Shown here piece after piece: positions 33,511-42,038 of a stretch of DNA of 64,000 nucleotides. The first letter of the stretch is position 1, and each line of letters begins with the position of its first letter. The DNA is from Hymenobacter swuensis DY53 (GTDB lineage Bacteria; Bacteroidota; Bacteroidia; Cytophagales; Hymenobacteraceae). Below the pieces are notes generated by a model that was given only the letters and a program-made list of their open reading frames with translations, was not told the origin of the DNA and made no database searches. The stretch is taken from positions 3,100,001-3,164,000 of the forward strand of contig NZ_CP007145.1 of NCBI RefSeq assembly GCF_000576555.1, in the 5' to 3' direction. The translations under genes were made by a program, and so were the position numbers.

Positions 33511-33629
33511 AATGTGGAAAATGTGGGAAATGTGAGTAGTGCGGGGTAGCAAGACGCCGGAAACTGCCTGAGCTCATTTCCGCTCAAGCCCTGCCCGCAT
33601 TTTTCACATTACCTCACATTTTCCACATT
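33511..33629. repeat. Inverted repeat of AATGTGG units between regulator and kinase
   Basis: The left arm 33511-33545 (built of AATGTGG/AAATGTG units ending GCGGG) is complementary, with one gap and a few mismatches, to 33594-33629. The repeat fills the spacer between the regulator and kinase genes. This is the same location as the nested repeat at 10495-10596 in the first two-component pair, though the sequence is unrelated. Confidence 0.65.
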
Positions 33630-33635
33630 ACGAAG

Positions 33636-34313
33636 CTACTCTTCCTTCATCACGTAGCCCATACCCACCAGCGTATGAATGAGCTTAGGAGTGAAGTCTT
33701 TGTCGAGTTTTTTGCGTAGGAAGTTGATGTACACATCAATGACGTTGGAGCCTGTATCGAAGGAGGTCTCCCAGACGTGCTCCAGAATATCAACGCGCGA
33801 CACCACGCGGTTCTGGCTGCGCAGCAGGTACTCCAGCAGGGCAAACTCCCGGGCCGTGAGCTGAATGGTCTGGCCGGCGCGCTGCACCAGCTTCCGGCTG
33901 GGGTCAAGAGTGAGGTCGGCCAAGCGCAGGACCGAATTGGCGGAGGGGGAGTCGTGGCGGCGGCGCGTGAGGGCCCGGATGCGGGCCAACAACTCCTGAA
34001 ACGCAAACGGCTTCACCAGATAATCGTCCGCGCCGGCATCGAGGCCCCGGATTTTATCGTCGGTTTCGCCCAGGGCCGTGAGCATCAGAATGGGTACGCT
34101 GGTATCATGGGCGCGCACCTGACGGCACACTTCCAGTCCGCTGAGGCCGGGCAACAGCGTATCCAGAATCAGCAGATCATAGGAATTGGCTTGGGCCAGG
34201 CGCAGCCCCAGTACCCCATCGGCGGCCAGATCTACGGTATGATGTTGCTCCGTGAGGCCCTGGTGCAGAAAGGAGGCCACTTTGGGTTCGTCTTCGACCA
34301 ACAGAATTTTCAT
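33636..34313 (-). CDS. OmpR-family response regulator (SulP/carbonic anhydrase locus)
   Basis: The protein is 225 residues from ATG 34313 (MKILLVEDEPKVASF); the frame upstream to 34379 is not needed. Receiver residues are E7/D8, D51 (DLLILDTLLP), T79 and K101. The winged-helix C-terminus has TAREFALLEYLLRS and the recognition helix SNVIDVYINFLRKKLD, differing from the 9779 regulator only by conservative changes. It should act with the kinase downstream and bind the TTAAY array before sulP. It is the first gene of the minus-strand series regulator-kinase-sulP-carbonic anhydrase. Confidence 0.9.
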   Translation of the reverse strand: MKILLVEDEPKVASFLHQGLTEQHHTVDLAADGVLGLRLAQANSYDLLILDTLLPGLSGLEVCRQVRAHDTSVPILMLTALGETDDKIRGLDAGADDYLVKPFAFQELLARIRALTRRRHDSPSANSVLRLADLTLDPSRKLVQRAGQTIQLTAREFALLEYLLRSQNRVVSRVDILEHVWETSFDTGSNVIDVYINFLRKKLDKDFTPKLIHTLVGMGYVMKEE

Positions 34314-34454
34314 GGACAGGCTATACGCGAATGGAAGGCGGAAAGGTAGTACCACCCGGCCGGACACCGGACAAAACAACTTTGCGCCCTCCTGACCGCC
34401 CAGAGCCCATTACTTATATCAATACAAAAAAATATCCGAATAATTTAAATAAAT

Positions 34455-34486
34455 CTTGACTTTACGGCTTCAATCCAATACGTTTA
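34455..34486 (+). promoter_or_regulatory. Candidate sigma-AB promoter of the exopolysaccharide operon
   Basis: CTTG (34455-34458), a 20-bp spacer and TACGTTTA (34479-34486) approximate the TTTG/TAnnTTTG promoter of Bacteroidota. The surroundings (34420-34500) are AT-rich compared with flanking DNA. The wza-like ATG follows at 34584, giving a leader of about 90 nt. The rest of the 270-bp gap between the divergent regulator and this gene shows nothing else. Confidence 0.5.
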
Positions 34487-34583
34487 TGGAAATATTCAAT
34501 AGAAGTGTTTGGGCATTCAATTACCTCCCTACACTTTTTCTGAGCTCTTTCCGCAGAATCCATTTGCTGCTTTTCTCTCCCCT

Positions 34584-35372
34584 ATGCGCCTCTCCCTCCG
34601 CTTCCGTTATCTGCTGGTGTTGCTGCTGCCATTACTGGCCGGGTTGGACAGCTGCGTTTCGCAGCGCAAACTTCCCTACCTGCAGGGCAGCAGCTACAGC
34701 ACCCGCACCCCGGTAACGGTGGACAACATCCGCCAGCAGTACCGCATTCAGCCCGGTGATGTGCTCAGCATTCGGGTACAGAGCGTGCAGCAGCAGATGA
34801 ACGACATGTTCAACACCGTGGATGCCCGGGCTGTGTTCAACGGTGACCCCGGCAACCTCTACCTCACCGGCTATTCCGTGGACGAGGCCGGGACCATCAA
34901 TCTGCCCACGGTGGGCCGCCTGAAGGTACTGGGCCTCACGGTGGAAGAAGCTCAGGCACTGGTCCAGCAGCAGGTGGGCACATATATCAGCAAAGCGAAT
35001 GTGCTGGTGAAGCTGCTCTCCTTTAAGGTGACGGTGCTGGGCGAGGTGCGCGTGCCGGGCCGCTACTTCGTGTACAACGCGCAATGCACCGTGCTGGAAG
35101 GACTGGGCCTGGCCGGCGACCTGACTGAGTTCGGCAACCGCCAGAACGTGAAGCTGATCCGGCAGACCGCCAAAGGCTCGGAGGTAGTGCTGCTCGACCT
35201 GACTGATCCGGCCCTGCTTACCTCGCCCTACTTCTACCTGCTGCCCAACGATGCCTTGTACGTGGAGCCGATGAAAGCCCGCACCGACCGGGGCAATGCC
35301 GGCAACCTGGCGCTGGTATTCGCCGGCATTTCGGCGGTGGTGCTGGTGCTCAACTACCTGAAAATACTCTGA
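34584..35372 (+). CDS. Polysaccharide export lipoprotein (Wza-like)
   Basis: The protein is 262 residues from ATG 34584 (MRLSLRFRYLLVLLLPLLAG) with a lipoprotein signal ending LDSC (Cys 24). It carries the polysaccharide export (PES) domain with YRIQPGDVLSIRVQS, an SLBB-type segment VTVLGEVRVPGRYFVYNAQ, and a C-terminal hydrophobic helix LVFAGISAVVLVLNYL as in many Bacteroidota homologues. It should form the outer-membrane exit pore for the polysaccharide, paired with the Wzc-like kinase encoded next (59-bp gap). The longer reading to 34509 lacks a signal and is rejected. It is the first gene of the large plus-strand operon. Confidence 0.9.
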   Translation: MRLSLRFRYLLVLLLPLLAGLDSCVSQRKLPYLQGSSYSTRTPVTVDNIRQQYRIQPGDVLSIRVQSVQQQMNDMFNTVDARAVFNGDPGNLYLTGYSVDEAGTINLPTVGRLKVLGLTVEEAQALVQQQVGTYISKANVLVKLLSFKVTVLGEVRVPGRYFVYNAQCTVLEGLGLAGDLTEFGNRQNVKLIRQTAKGSEVVLLDLTDPALLTSPYFYLLPNDALYVEPMKARTDRGNAGNLALVFAGISAVVLVLNYLKIL

Positions 35373-35431
35373 TGCCCGTGGCCTGATTACCACCGAACTT
35401 CCCCTCCTCCTACAATTAAACGCCTATCGGA

Positions 35432-37825
35432 ATGGAACAACGCCCCTCTACTCCCGCTGATGACCTTGATCTGCACGAGCTTTTCTTCCGGTTACGCAAC
35501 CGCTGGCCGTTGTTCCTCGCTTCGTTGCTGCTGGCCGGGCTGGCAGCCTTTTTCTACCTGAAAGTAAAGCAGCCCGTGTACGCTTTCCGCTCCACCATGC
35601 TCCTCGGCGACCAGGGCACCGGCTCGAAGCAGGCGCAGGAGCTGCTAAAAATACTGGAAGTCAAGGAAAAAGGATCCAAGATGGAGGATGAAATTGGCTT
35701 GCTTACCTCCGCCGACATGGTGCAGCGTGCCCTCAAACGCCTGCCGTTTGAGGCCAGCTACTACGCGGCCCCTACTTCGTGGCTGAACTCCATGAAAGAT
35801 ATTCAGGTGCAGGAGCGGCCGGCCGGCGCGGTACCCTTCCGCCTGATCCCCGACCCCAATGCTCCCCAGCTCACGGGCGTCCGCATTTACGTAGACCCGC
35901 TGCCCGACGGCCGGTACCATGTGCAGGCCGATGCCGAAAAAGGCCAGCTCTACAGCCTGCCCACCAGCGAGCTGGTGCGGGAAGTACTGAATCCGCATAT
36001 CAATGAGATGGTACGGCCCGGCGATACGCTCCGTACGCCTTTGCTTACGGCCGTATTGCAGGCGGAGCCCGGCTACCCGGCCCAGGCTACGCTGGAACGG
36101 TACTTTGTGCAGCTGCGCGACCAGGCCAGCCTGACCGGGGAATACCAGCAGCACCTCACCGTGCGCCCCATCGACCGGGAATCCCGCATTGTGGAGCTGG
36201 CCAGCAAAGGCAGCGTGCCGCAGAAGGAAATCCAGTTTTTGGATACCCTGATGCGGGTGTACGTGGAAAACGACCTGCGCAACAAGAACGTCACGGGCCA
36301 GAAAACGGTAGCGTTCCTGGACAAGGAAATCGGCCATTTGTCAGACTCACTGCGGCGCTCCACGGCCGCGCTCAGCTCCTTCCGGGCTGCCAGGGGCATG
36401 GTAGATGCCGGGGCGCAATCGGCCAGCGGCATTCAGCAGCAGGGCGAGCTGGAAATGCTGCGGGCTAAGGTGAGCACCAACCGCAAATATTACCAGAACA
36501 TGCTCAGCTACCTCCGCTCCCACCAGGGTGCGGGCCAGCTGGCGGCTCCTACCAGTGTGGGCATTGAAGACCCAGTAGTAAACAACCTGATTCTGCAGCT
36601 TACTGACCTGAACAGCCAACGGGCAGCCCTGGGCGTGAATGCTTCCCTGGAAAACCCGATGGTTACCATTCTGGAGGAGCGCATCAAAGTAGCCAAGGAA
36701 AGCCTGGCCCAGACGCTGCTGAACATGACCCGCGCCGCCGATATTGCCCTCCGCGACCTGGACGGCCAATTAGGCCGGGTGCGCGGCACCATGAGCCAGA
36801 TGCCCGAAAACGAGCGGCAGCTGGCCACTCTGAAAAGCAAGACCGACTTCAACGACAAAAACTACCAGTTCCTGATTGAGAAGCGGGCCGAAGCTGCCAT
36901 TGCCCTGGCCACCAATGCCACCGACAAGAAAGTAGTGGATGTAGCGGCCATGAACGGCGACGGACCTACCGCTCCCAAACCCGGCATGGTGGCCCTCATT
37001 GCAGTGGTGGCAGGCCTGCTGCTGCCGCTGGGCGTTACGCTGATGATGCACAAGGCCAACCGCCTGATTCAGAGCAAGGAAGACCTGTCGCGCATCACCA
37101 CCATCCCGATGCTGGGCGTGGTGGCCCACGGCACGAAGCAGGACAAGGAAAACATGCTGCGCGACCCCAAAGGCCCCATTGCCGAGTCGTTCCGCTCCAT
37201 TCGGGTGAACCTGCAGTACCTCTCGGCGGGGCTGGATAAGAAGGTTATCGGCGTCACATCGTCGGTGCCGGGCGAGGGCAAAACCTTCTGCACCGTGAAC
37301 CTGGCCTCCGAAATGGCCCTGAGTGGCCGGAAGGTGCTGCTGCTGGAATGTGACCTGCGCCGCCCCACCGTGGCGGGCTACTTCGGGCTGCAGGATGTGT
37401 GCGCCGAGCATGGCCTGAGCAGCTACCTGATGGGTTTGAGCACGTTTGAGGAATGCCGCCACTCCTCCATGGTGCGCAACCTGGACGTGCTGTGCTGCGG
37501 CCCCATTCCTCAGAACCCCACTGAGCTGCTGGAAAGCCAACGCATGGATGATTTGATGGCCCGTCTGCGCGCGGAGTATGATTATGTGCTCGTCGATACG
37601 CCACCCACCGGCTACGTGGCCGAGTTCTTCATGCTGCTGCGCCACCTCGATGCCAACGTATATGTAGTGCGCCAGAACTATACCGACAAGGGCCTGATCA
37701 GCCAGATCAACGAGCTGCATCTGGAGCAGAAGGTGAAGCAGATTTACATGATCATCAATGACATGCACTTCACCAAAACCTACGAGTACCGCTACAAGGA
37801 AAAAGCCTACACCTACGGCTACTGA
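35432..37825 (+). CDS. Polysaccharide co-polymerase / bacterial tyrosine kinase (Wzc-like)
   Basis: The 797-residue protein has a Wzz domain with TM1 near residue 30, a long periplasmic coiled-coil region including a GNVR segment, TM2 near residues 525-545, and a cytoplasmic BY-kinase domain. The kinase motifs are Walker A SSVPGEGKT (about 610), Walker A' LLLECDLRRP (about 635) and Walker B YVLVDTPP. The last 15 residues are Tyr-rich (YEYRYKEKAYTYGY), the usual autophosphorylation cluster. It controls chain length and export with the Wza-like protein. No cognate phosphatase gene lies in the window. Confidence 0.92.
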   Translation: MEQRPSTPADDLDLHELFFRLRNRWPLFLASLLLAGLAAFFYLKVKQPVYAFRSTMLLGDQGTGSKQAQELLKILEVKEKGSKMEDEIGLLTSADMVQRALKRLPFEASYYAAPTSWLNSMKDIQVQERPAGAVPFRLIPDPNAPQLTGVRIYVDPLPDGRYHVQADAEKGQLYSLPTSELVREVLNPHINEMVRPGDTLRTPLLTAVLQAEPGYPAQATLERYFVQLRDQASLTGEYQQHLTVRPIDRESRIVELASKGSVPQKEIQFLDTLMRVYVENDLRNKNVTGQKTVAFLDKEIGHLSDSLRRSTAALSSFRAARGMVDAGAQSASGIQQQGELEMLRAKVSTNRKYYQNMLSYLRSHQGAGQLAAPTSVGIEDPVVNNLILQLTDLNSQRAALGVNASLENPMVTILEERIKVAKESLAQTLLNMTRAADIALRDLDGQLGRVRGTMSQMPENERQLATLKSKTDFNDKNYQFLIEKRAEAAIALATNATDKKVVDVAAMNGDGPTAPKPGMVALIAVVAGLLLPLGVTLMMHKANRLIQSKEDLSRITTIPMLGVVAHGTKQDKENMLRDPKGPIAESFRSIRVNLQYLSAGLDKKVIGVTSSVPGEGKTFCTVNLASEMALSGRKVLLLECDLRRPTVAGYFGLQDVCAEHGLSSYLMGLSTFEECRHSSMVRNLDVLCCGPIPQNPTELLESQRMDDLMARLRAEYDYVLVDTPPTGYVAEFFMLLRHLDANVYVVRQNYTDKGLISQINELHLEQKVKQIYMIINDMHFTKTYEYRYKEKAYTYGY

Positions 37826-37936
37826 GCCGGCTGCTCTTTCTCGCCCCAGTTCCCCGGCCCACCGTTGCCGGGGAGCAAAATTCCCCGCTCTGCCGCACTC
37901 CACCTATTCCAGGCACCTTCTATTCCGGATTGCCTC

Positions 37937-39562
37937 ATGGCATCTTCCTCCTCTCCGAACCTGACTACCGCCGCCGTGCACGGCGTGAAATGGACCACGG
38001 CCGCCACCATCATCACGGCCGTACTACAGATTGGCTACACGGCCACCATGGCCCGGCTCCTGACGCCGGCGGCCTTCGGGCTGGTGGCGCTGGCGGGCGT
38101 GATTCTGCGCTTCGGCTCCTATTTCGCCCAGATGGGCATGGAGCAGGCTATTATTCAGAAAGCCGAATTGACCCGCGCCGACGTGCGGGCGGCCTTCACG
38201 TCGTCGGTGGCGCTGGGGGTACTGTTTGCCGGCCTGCTCGTGCTGGCCGCGCCGTTGGCCGCCGGCATTGTGCGGCAGCCCGAAGTGGTGCCGGTAGTAC
38301 GCGTACTGGCGGTGGGCATCTTCCTGACGGGCCTTAACGCCACGGCCCTGAGCCTGCTACGCCGCCACATGAAGTTCCGGACGCTGGCCCTCATTGAGGT
38401 GGCTTCCTACGTTATCAGCTACGGCGCGCTGGGCATCGGGCTGGCGTTCCAGGGTTTCGGGGTCTGGAGCTTGGTGGCCGCCACGCTGGGCCAGGGCCTG
38501 CTGCTGACGGTGCTGAGCTACCTGGCCGAGCGCCACGATGTGCGTCTGCTGTTCGACTGGGAAACCTATCGGCCGCTGGTAGCCTACGGCAGCCGCATGT
38601 CGGCCATCAGCTTTCTGGAATTCGTGACCGGCTCCCTCGATACGCTGCTCATCGGACGGCTGCTGGGGGCGGCGGCCCTGGGCATTTACAGCCGGGGCTG
38701 GATGCTGATTGGCCTGCCGGTATACCTACTGACGACCAGCGTCTCGAAGGTGGTGTTTCCCTCCTTCAGCCAAGTGCAGGCCGACCGGCCCCGGCTGCGG
38801 ACCGTGTACCTGAGCAGCATCACGCTTATTGCGGCCCTCGTGATTCCCATTTGTGCCGGCGCGGCCGTGGCCGCCTCGGAAATCGTGCGCGTGATGCTGG
38901 GCTCCGGCTGGACGGCGGCCGTACCGGTGCTGCAGGTGGTGTGCGCGGCTTTCAGCCTGAGTATGGTGACAATGTTTGCCGGGGTAGTGTGCGATGCTAC
39001 GGCCACGCTCACGCCCAAGCTCTGGCTGAATCTATTGTACGCGGTGCTGCTCACGGGCCTGTTTTTTGGGCTGAGCCGCTACGGCCTGCTGGGCGTGGCC
39101 GCCGCCGTGGTAGCTGGCGAGGTTATCCGCACTATTCTGTATCTGGTGCTGATGCGCCGGGTCCTGGCCGTGACCGTGTCGGAGGTGTTAGGTTCCTACG
39201 GGCCGGGGCTGCTGGCGGGTGTGGTCGTGGTGGTGGGCATTGCCGGCGTGCGCCTGCTGCTGCCCCCCGGCACGGTGCCGGCCGCCGTCCTGCTCATCCT
39301 GGAAATGCTGGCCGGGGCCTTACTGCTGGCCGCCGGTACGCTGGTGGCCCCGCCGGCCCGCCTACGCCAGGTGCTGCGCCGCCTGCTGAGCCGCCTCCAC
39401 GACGGCCAGGCCGCACCCGGCCTTCTGGCCCATTTGCTTACAAGTTTCTCGGCCAGGCTGGCCCGCCTCGATGGTGAGAAGTTGCCCGCCGTTCCTACCG
39501 CTCCTGTTGCCCGCCGCCCTCAGCCCGCCCTGCTGCCCGATCCTGAAACCGAACTGGTATAA
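37937..39562 (+). CDS. Oligosaccharide flippase (Wzx-like, MOP superfamily)
   Basis: The protein is 541 residues from ATG 37937 (MASSSSPNLTTAAVHGVKW); a frame open from 37865 overlaps nothing but adds no family segment. It has 12-14 hydrophobic helices and the MOP start GVKWTTAATIITAVLQIGYTATMARLLTP. The conserved FGSYFAQMGMEQAIIQ and GVAAAVVAGEVIRTILYLVLMRR segments are present. It moves lipid-linked repeat units across the inner membrane. A C-terminal extension of about 60 residues is Pro/Ala/Arg-rich. The GT4 gene follows after 2 bp. Confidence 0.88.
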   Translation: MASSSSPNLTTAAVHGVKWTTAATIITAVLQIGYTATMARLLTPAAFGLVALAGVILRFGSYFAQMGMEQAIIQKAELTRADVRAAFTSSVALGVLFAGLLVLAAPLAAGIVRQPEVVPVVRVLAVGIFLTGLNATALSLLRRHMKFRTLALIEVASYVISYGALGIGLAFQGFGVWSLVAATLGQGLLLTVLSYLAERHDVRLLFDWETYRPLVAYGSRMSAISFLEFVTGSLDTLLIGRLLGAAALGIYSRGWMLIGLPVYLLTTSVSKVVFPSFSQVQADRPRLRTVYLSSITLIAALVIPICAGAAVAASEIVRVMLGSGWTAAVPVLQVVCAAFSLSMVTMFAGVVCDATATLTPKLWLNLLYAVLLTGLFFGLSRYGLLGVAAAVVAGEVIRTILYLVLMRRVLAVTVSEVLGSYGPGLLAGVVVVVGIAGVRLLLPPGTVPAAVLLILEMLAGALLLAAGTLVAPPARLRQVLRRLLSRLHDGQAAPGLLAHLLTSFSARLARLDGEKLPAVPTAPVARRPQPALLPDPETELV

Positions 39563-39564
39563 CC

Positions 39565-40722
39565 ATGCGTGTTCTCTACGACCATCAGGCGTTTACTCTC
39601 CAGGACTTCGGAGGTGTATCCCGCTACCACCACGAGCTGCTCTGCCATGCCAACTGGCAATCGGAGTTGGCAGTGGCCCTAAGCAACAACCTGTACCTAC
39701 GCGATGGTAAGTACAGCCGTCACCGCACATTTCTGCCCAATTCCTCATTGCCGGCCCGCTGGCGCGTAATTCGGTACTTCAACCAGCGGGCCTCCCGGCA
39801 GGCCCTGCGCCGGGGCGAATTCGACGTGTTTCACCCCACGCTGGCCGACGACGACTACTTCCTCGACCTGCTGGCTCCCGAGCAGCCGCTGGTCGTCACG
39901 ATTCACGACATGATTCCGGCGTTGTTTCCGGAGCACTACCCCGACCGGGACGCCGGCGTGCTCACGCGCATCGTGCAGCGGGCCAGCCGCATCATCACCG
40001 TGTCGGAAAACACCCGGGCTGATGTACTGCGGCTGCTGCCGGTAGCCCCCGAGCGGGTACGGGTAGTGTACCACGGCTACGCCGACCGGGAGTATTCCTC
40101 GAGCGGTCCGACCCTGGCCTTGCCCGAGCGGTACGTGCTGTTTACGGGCAGTCGGGCACTGTACAAGAATTTCGGCTGCCTAGTAGAAGCCTTGGCCCTG
40201 CTGCCGCCGGCTACAGCCCAGGGCCTGCATCTGGTGTGTGCCGGGGGCGGCCCGTTCTCCGCCCCGGAGCGGGAGCTGCTGCACCGCACCGGCTGGGCCG
40301 AGCGCGCCCACCAGTTCGGGCCGGTGTCAGATGCGCAGCTTAATCAGCTGTACCGACAGGCCCAAGTGTTTGTGTTCCCCTCCGAGTATGAAGGTTTTGG
40401 GCTACCCATTCTGGAAGCCTACGGCCAGCAGTGCCCGGTGCTGCTAAGCGAGGCCTCCTGCTTTCCGGAAATTGCCCGCGAGGCCGCCCTCTACTTCCCG
40501 CCCAACCAGCCCGTCGCCCTGGCCGAGCAGCTCGCCCGCTTGCTGACGGATACCCACCTACGCCGCTACTTAGTACGACTGGGCCAGCTGCGCCTGCTTG
40601 ACTTCACCTGGCAATACACCGCCCGCCGCACCCGGGAAGTGTACGAGGAAGCCTGCCAGGACAACCGGCTGTCGGTTGTCTCAACCCAGGCTACTAGTCC
40701 CATTCCAGCCCTGGAGCTATGA
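39565..40722 (+). CDS. Glycosyltransferase family 4 (GT-B) protein
   Basis: This is a 385-residue GT-B protein starting MRVLYDHQAFTLQDFGGVSRY, the GGVSRYH form of GT4 enzymes. The donor-binding C-terminal half has YVLFTGSRALYKNFGCLVEA, FVFPSEYEGFGLPILEAYG (the E-x7-E nucleotide-sugar motif) and PVLLSEASCFPEIA. It should add one sugar to the growing lipid-linked unit; donor and acceptor cannot be inferred. Its stop overlaps the start of the next gene (ATGA at 40719), showing translational coupling. Confidence 0.9.
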   Translation: MRVLYDHQAFTLQDFGGVSRYHHELLCHANWQSELAVALSNNLYLRDGKYSRHRTFLPNSSLPARWRVIRYFNQRASRQALRRGEFDVFHPTLADDDYFLDLLAPEQPLVVTIHDMIPALFPEHYPDRDAGVLTRIVQRASRIITVSENTRADVLRLLPVAPERVRVVYHGYADREYSSSGPTLALPERYVLFTGSRALYKNFGCLVEALALLPPATAQGLHLVCAGGGPFSAPERELLHRTGWAERAHQFGPVSDAQLNQLYRQAQVFVFPSEYEGFGLPILEAYGQQCPVLLSEASCFPEIAREAALYFPPNQPVALAEQLARLLTDTHLRRYLVRLGQLRLLDFTWQYTARRTREVYEEACQDNRLSVVSTQATSPIPALEL

Positions 40723-42038
40723 GAATCAATTTCCGCTTCCTGCATATTCTGCCCCTGCTGCTGGTACTGGTGACCGACCGGGCCTTTACCGAGTTCCTGG
40801 TAAAGGATGAGGATGACCCCATACTGAGCCAGTATGGCTACCTCATTACGGCCCTTTCCCTGGGGCTGATTGTATGGTATTTCCGGTATCTGGGCCCAAT
40901 AATGCGCCGGTGGCTGCTGGCAACGGTGGTCGTTGTTGGACTGCTGGTTCTGGAATCATATAATGGCTGGGGTACGCCCATGGTGTACCCGCACGTATTT
41001 GCCAAACTCACTATCCTACTGCCCATTTTTGCGCTGTTTGCCTACTACCGCTGCCATGCGCTGCCCGTGAGTCTGCTCATGTTCCTGGTGCTGCTGGGGC
41101 TCACCGTGAACCTGGCCGTTTACCATCCGGAAGCCCTGAGTTTGTCGGCTTTTCTGGAGAATGAGCGGGGATTTCAGGTGACATCAGCGCTGCTGCTGCT
41201 ATTGCCGGCCCTGTATTACTTTAACCAGTACCTGACCCGGGGCGGCCTGCTACGGCTAGGCATATTCTTCGTCATTCTGGCCCTGATTGTGTTTCTGCAG
41301 CACCGCACCGTGTGGCTAACTACGGCCCTGGCCCTGGTGGTGAATGGGCTGCTGATTGCCTTCCGCCGGGTGGAAGGCATACGGCTGACTGCCAACCGCC
41401 TCCTGCCGATTCTGCTGCTGCCGCTGGTGGTGGGTAGCCTGGGCGGCGTTGCCGTGGTGCTCGATAACCCGCAGGTACTGAAGAAGCTGGAAGAAAGCGT
41501 GTCGGACATCGAAAACGCCGACAAGCAGGGTACCGGCAGCTGGCGTCTCAAGCAGATTGAAGCCTACCAGCCATTTGTGGAGGAAAATCCGGTGGTGGGC
41601 ATGCGCCTCGAGGGCTTCGAGTTGCCCATTCAGTTTTACGGCGACGGCGACGCCCCCATCTGGCGCGACCGGACCGGCCACCACTTCCACAGCTTCTACC
41701 TCGACCGGCTATTCTACTTCGGCATTCTGGGGTTGCTGCTGGTGGTGTCCGTGCCCATTGGGCTGCTGGTGCGCCGCGTGCGGCAGCCGGTACCGTTCAG
41801 CCCCACCACGGCGGCGTTGGTGAGTTTCATCTCCTGCACGCTGCTCTACGGGTTTTCCTACGACTGGCCGCCCTACCTCTACGCCCTGCTGGGCCTTACC
41901 CTAGCCGCCGCTTTCCCCCTTCCTTATGTGGCCCCAGTGCCGGCCCGCTCTGCCATCCGGCCGGCGCAATCCGGTGCCCCGGCCGGTCTTCCTTACCCTG
42001 CACCTCAAGCTTCTGCCGCGTATGTTGCTCTCCCCTGA
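40719..42038 (+). CDS. O-antigen ligase/polymerase-like membrane protein (Wzy-like)
   Basis: The 439-residue protein has about 10-12 hydrophobic helices and a large periplasmic loop near residues 255-330, containing ENPVVGMRLEGFELP and GHHFHSFYLDRLFYFGILGLLLV, the pattern of the Wzy_C/O-antigen ligase family. It should polymerise repeat units in the periplasm or ligate glycan to a lipid. Wzy function fits the adjacent Wzx and Wzc genes. Its start overlaps the stop of the GT4 gene, and its 3' end overlaps the next gene by 17 bp. Confidence 0.85.
   Translation: MRINFRFLHILPLLLVLVTDRAFTEFLVKDEDDPILSQYGYLITALSLGLIVWYFRYLGPIMRRWLLATVVVVGLLVLESYNGWGTPMVYPHVFAKLTILLPIFALFAYYRCHALPVSLLMFLVLLGLTVNLAVYHPEALSLSAFLENERGFQVTSALLLLLPALYYFNQYLTRGGLLRLGIFFVILALIVFLQHRTVWLTTALALVVNGLLIAFRRVEGIRLTANRLLPILLLPLVVGSLGGVAVVLDNPQVLKKLEESVSDIENADKQGTGSWRLKQIEAYQPFVEENPVVGMRLEGFELPIQFYGDGDAPIWRDRTGHHFHSFYLDRLFYFGILGLLLVVSVPIGLLVRRVRQPVPFSPTTAALVSFISCTLLYGFSYDWPPYLYALLGLTLAAAFPLPYVAPVPARSAIRPAQSGAPAGLPYPAPQASAAYVALP

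Noticed and set aside
34377..34384. CAACTTTG considered as a -7 element for the exopolysaccharide operon
   Set aside because: No TTTG-like element at the right distance, and about 200 bp from the start; the 34455-34486 site fits better.
36770..37903. 377-codon ORF antisense to the Wzc-like gene
   Set aside because: Reverse-frame shadow; the sense strand carries intact Walker motifs.
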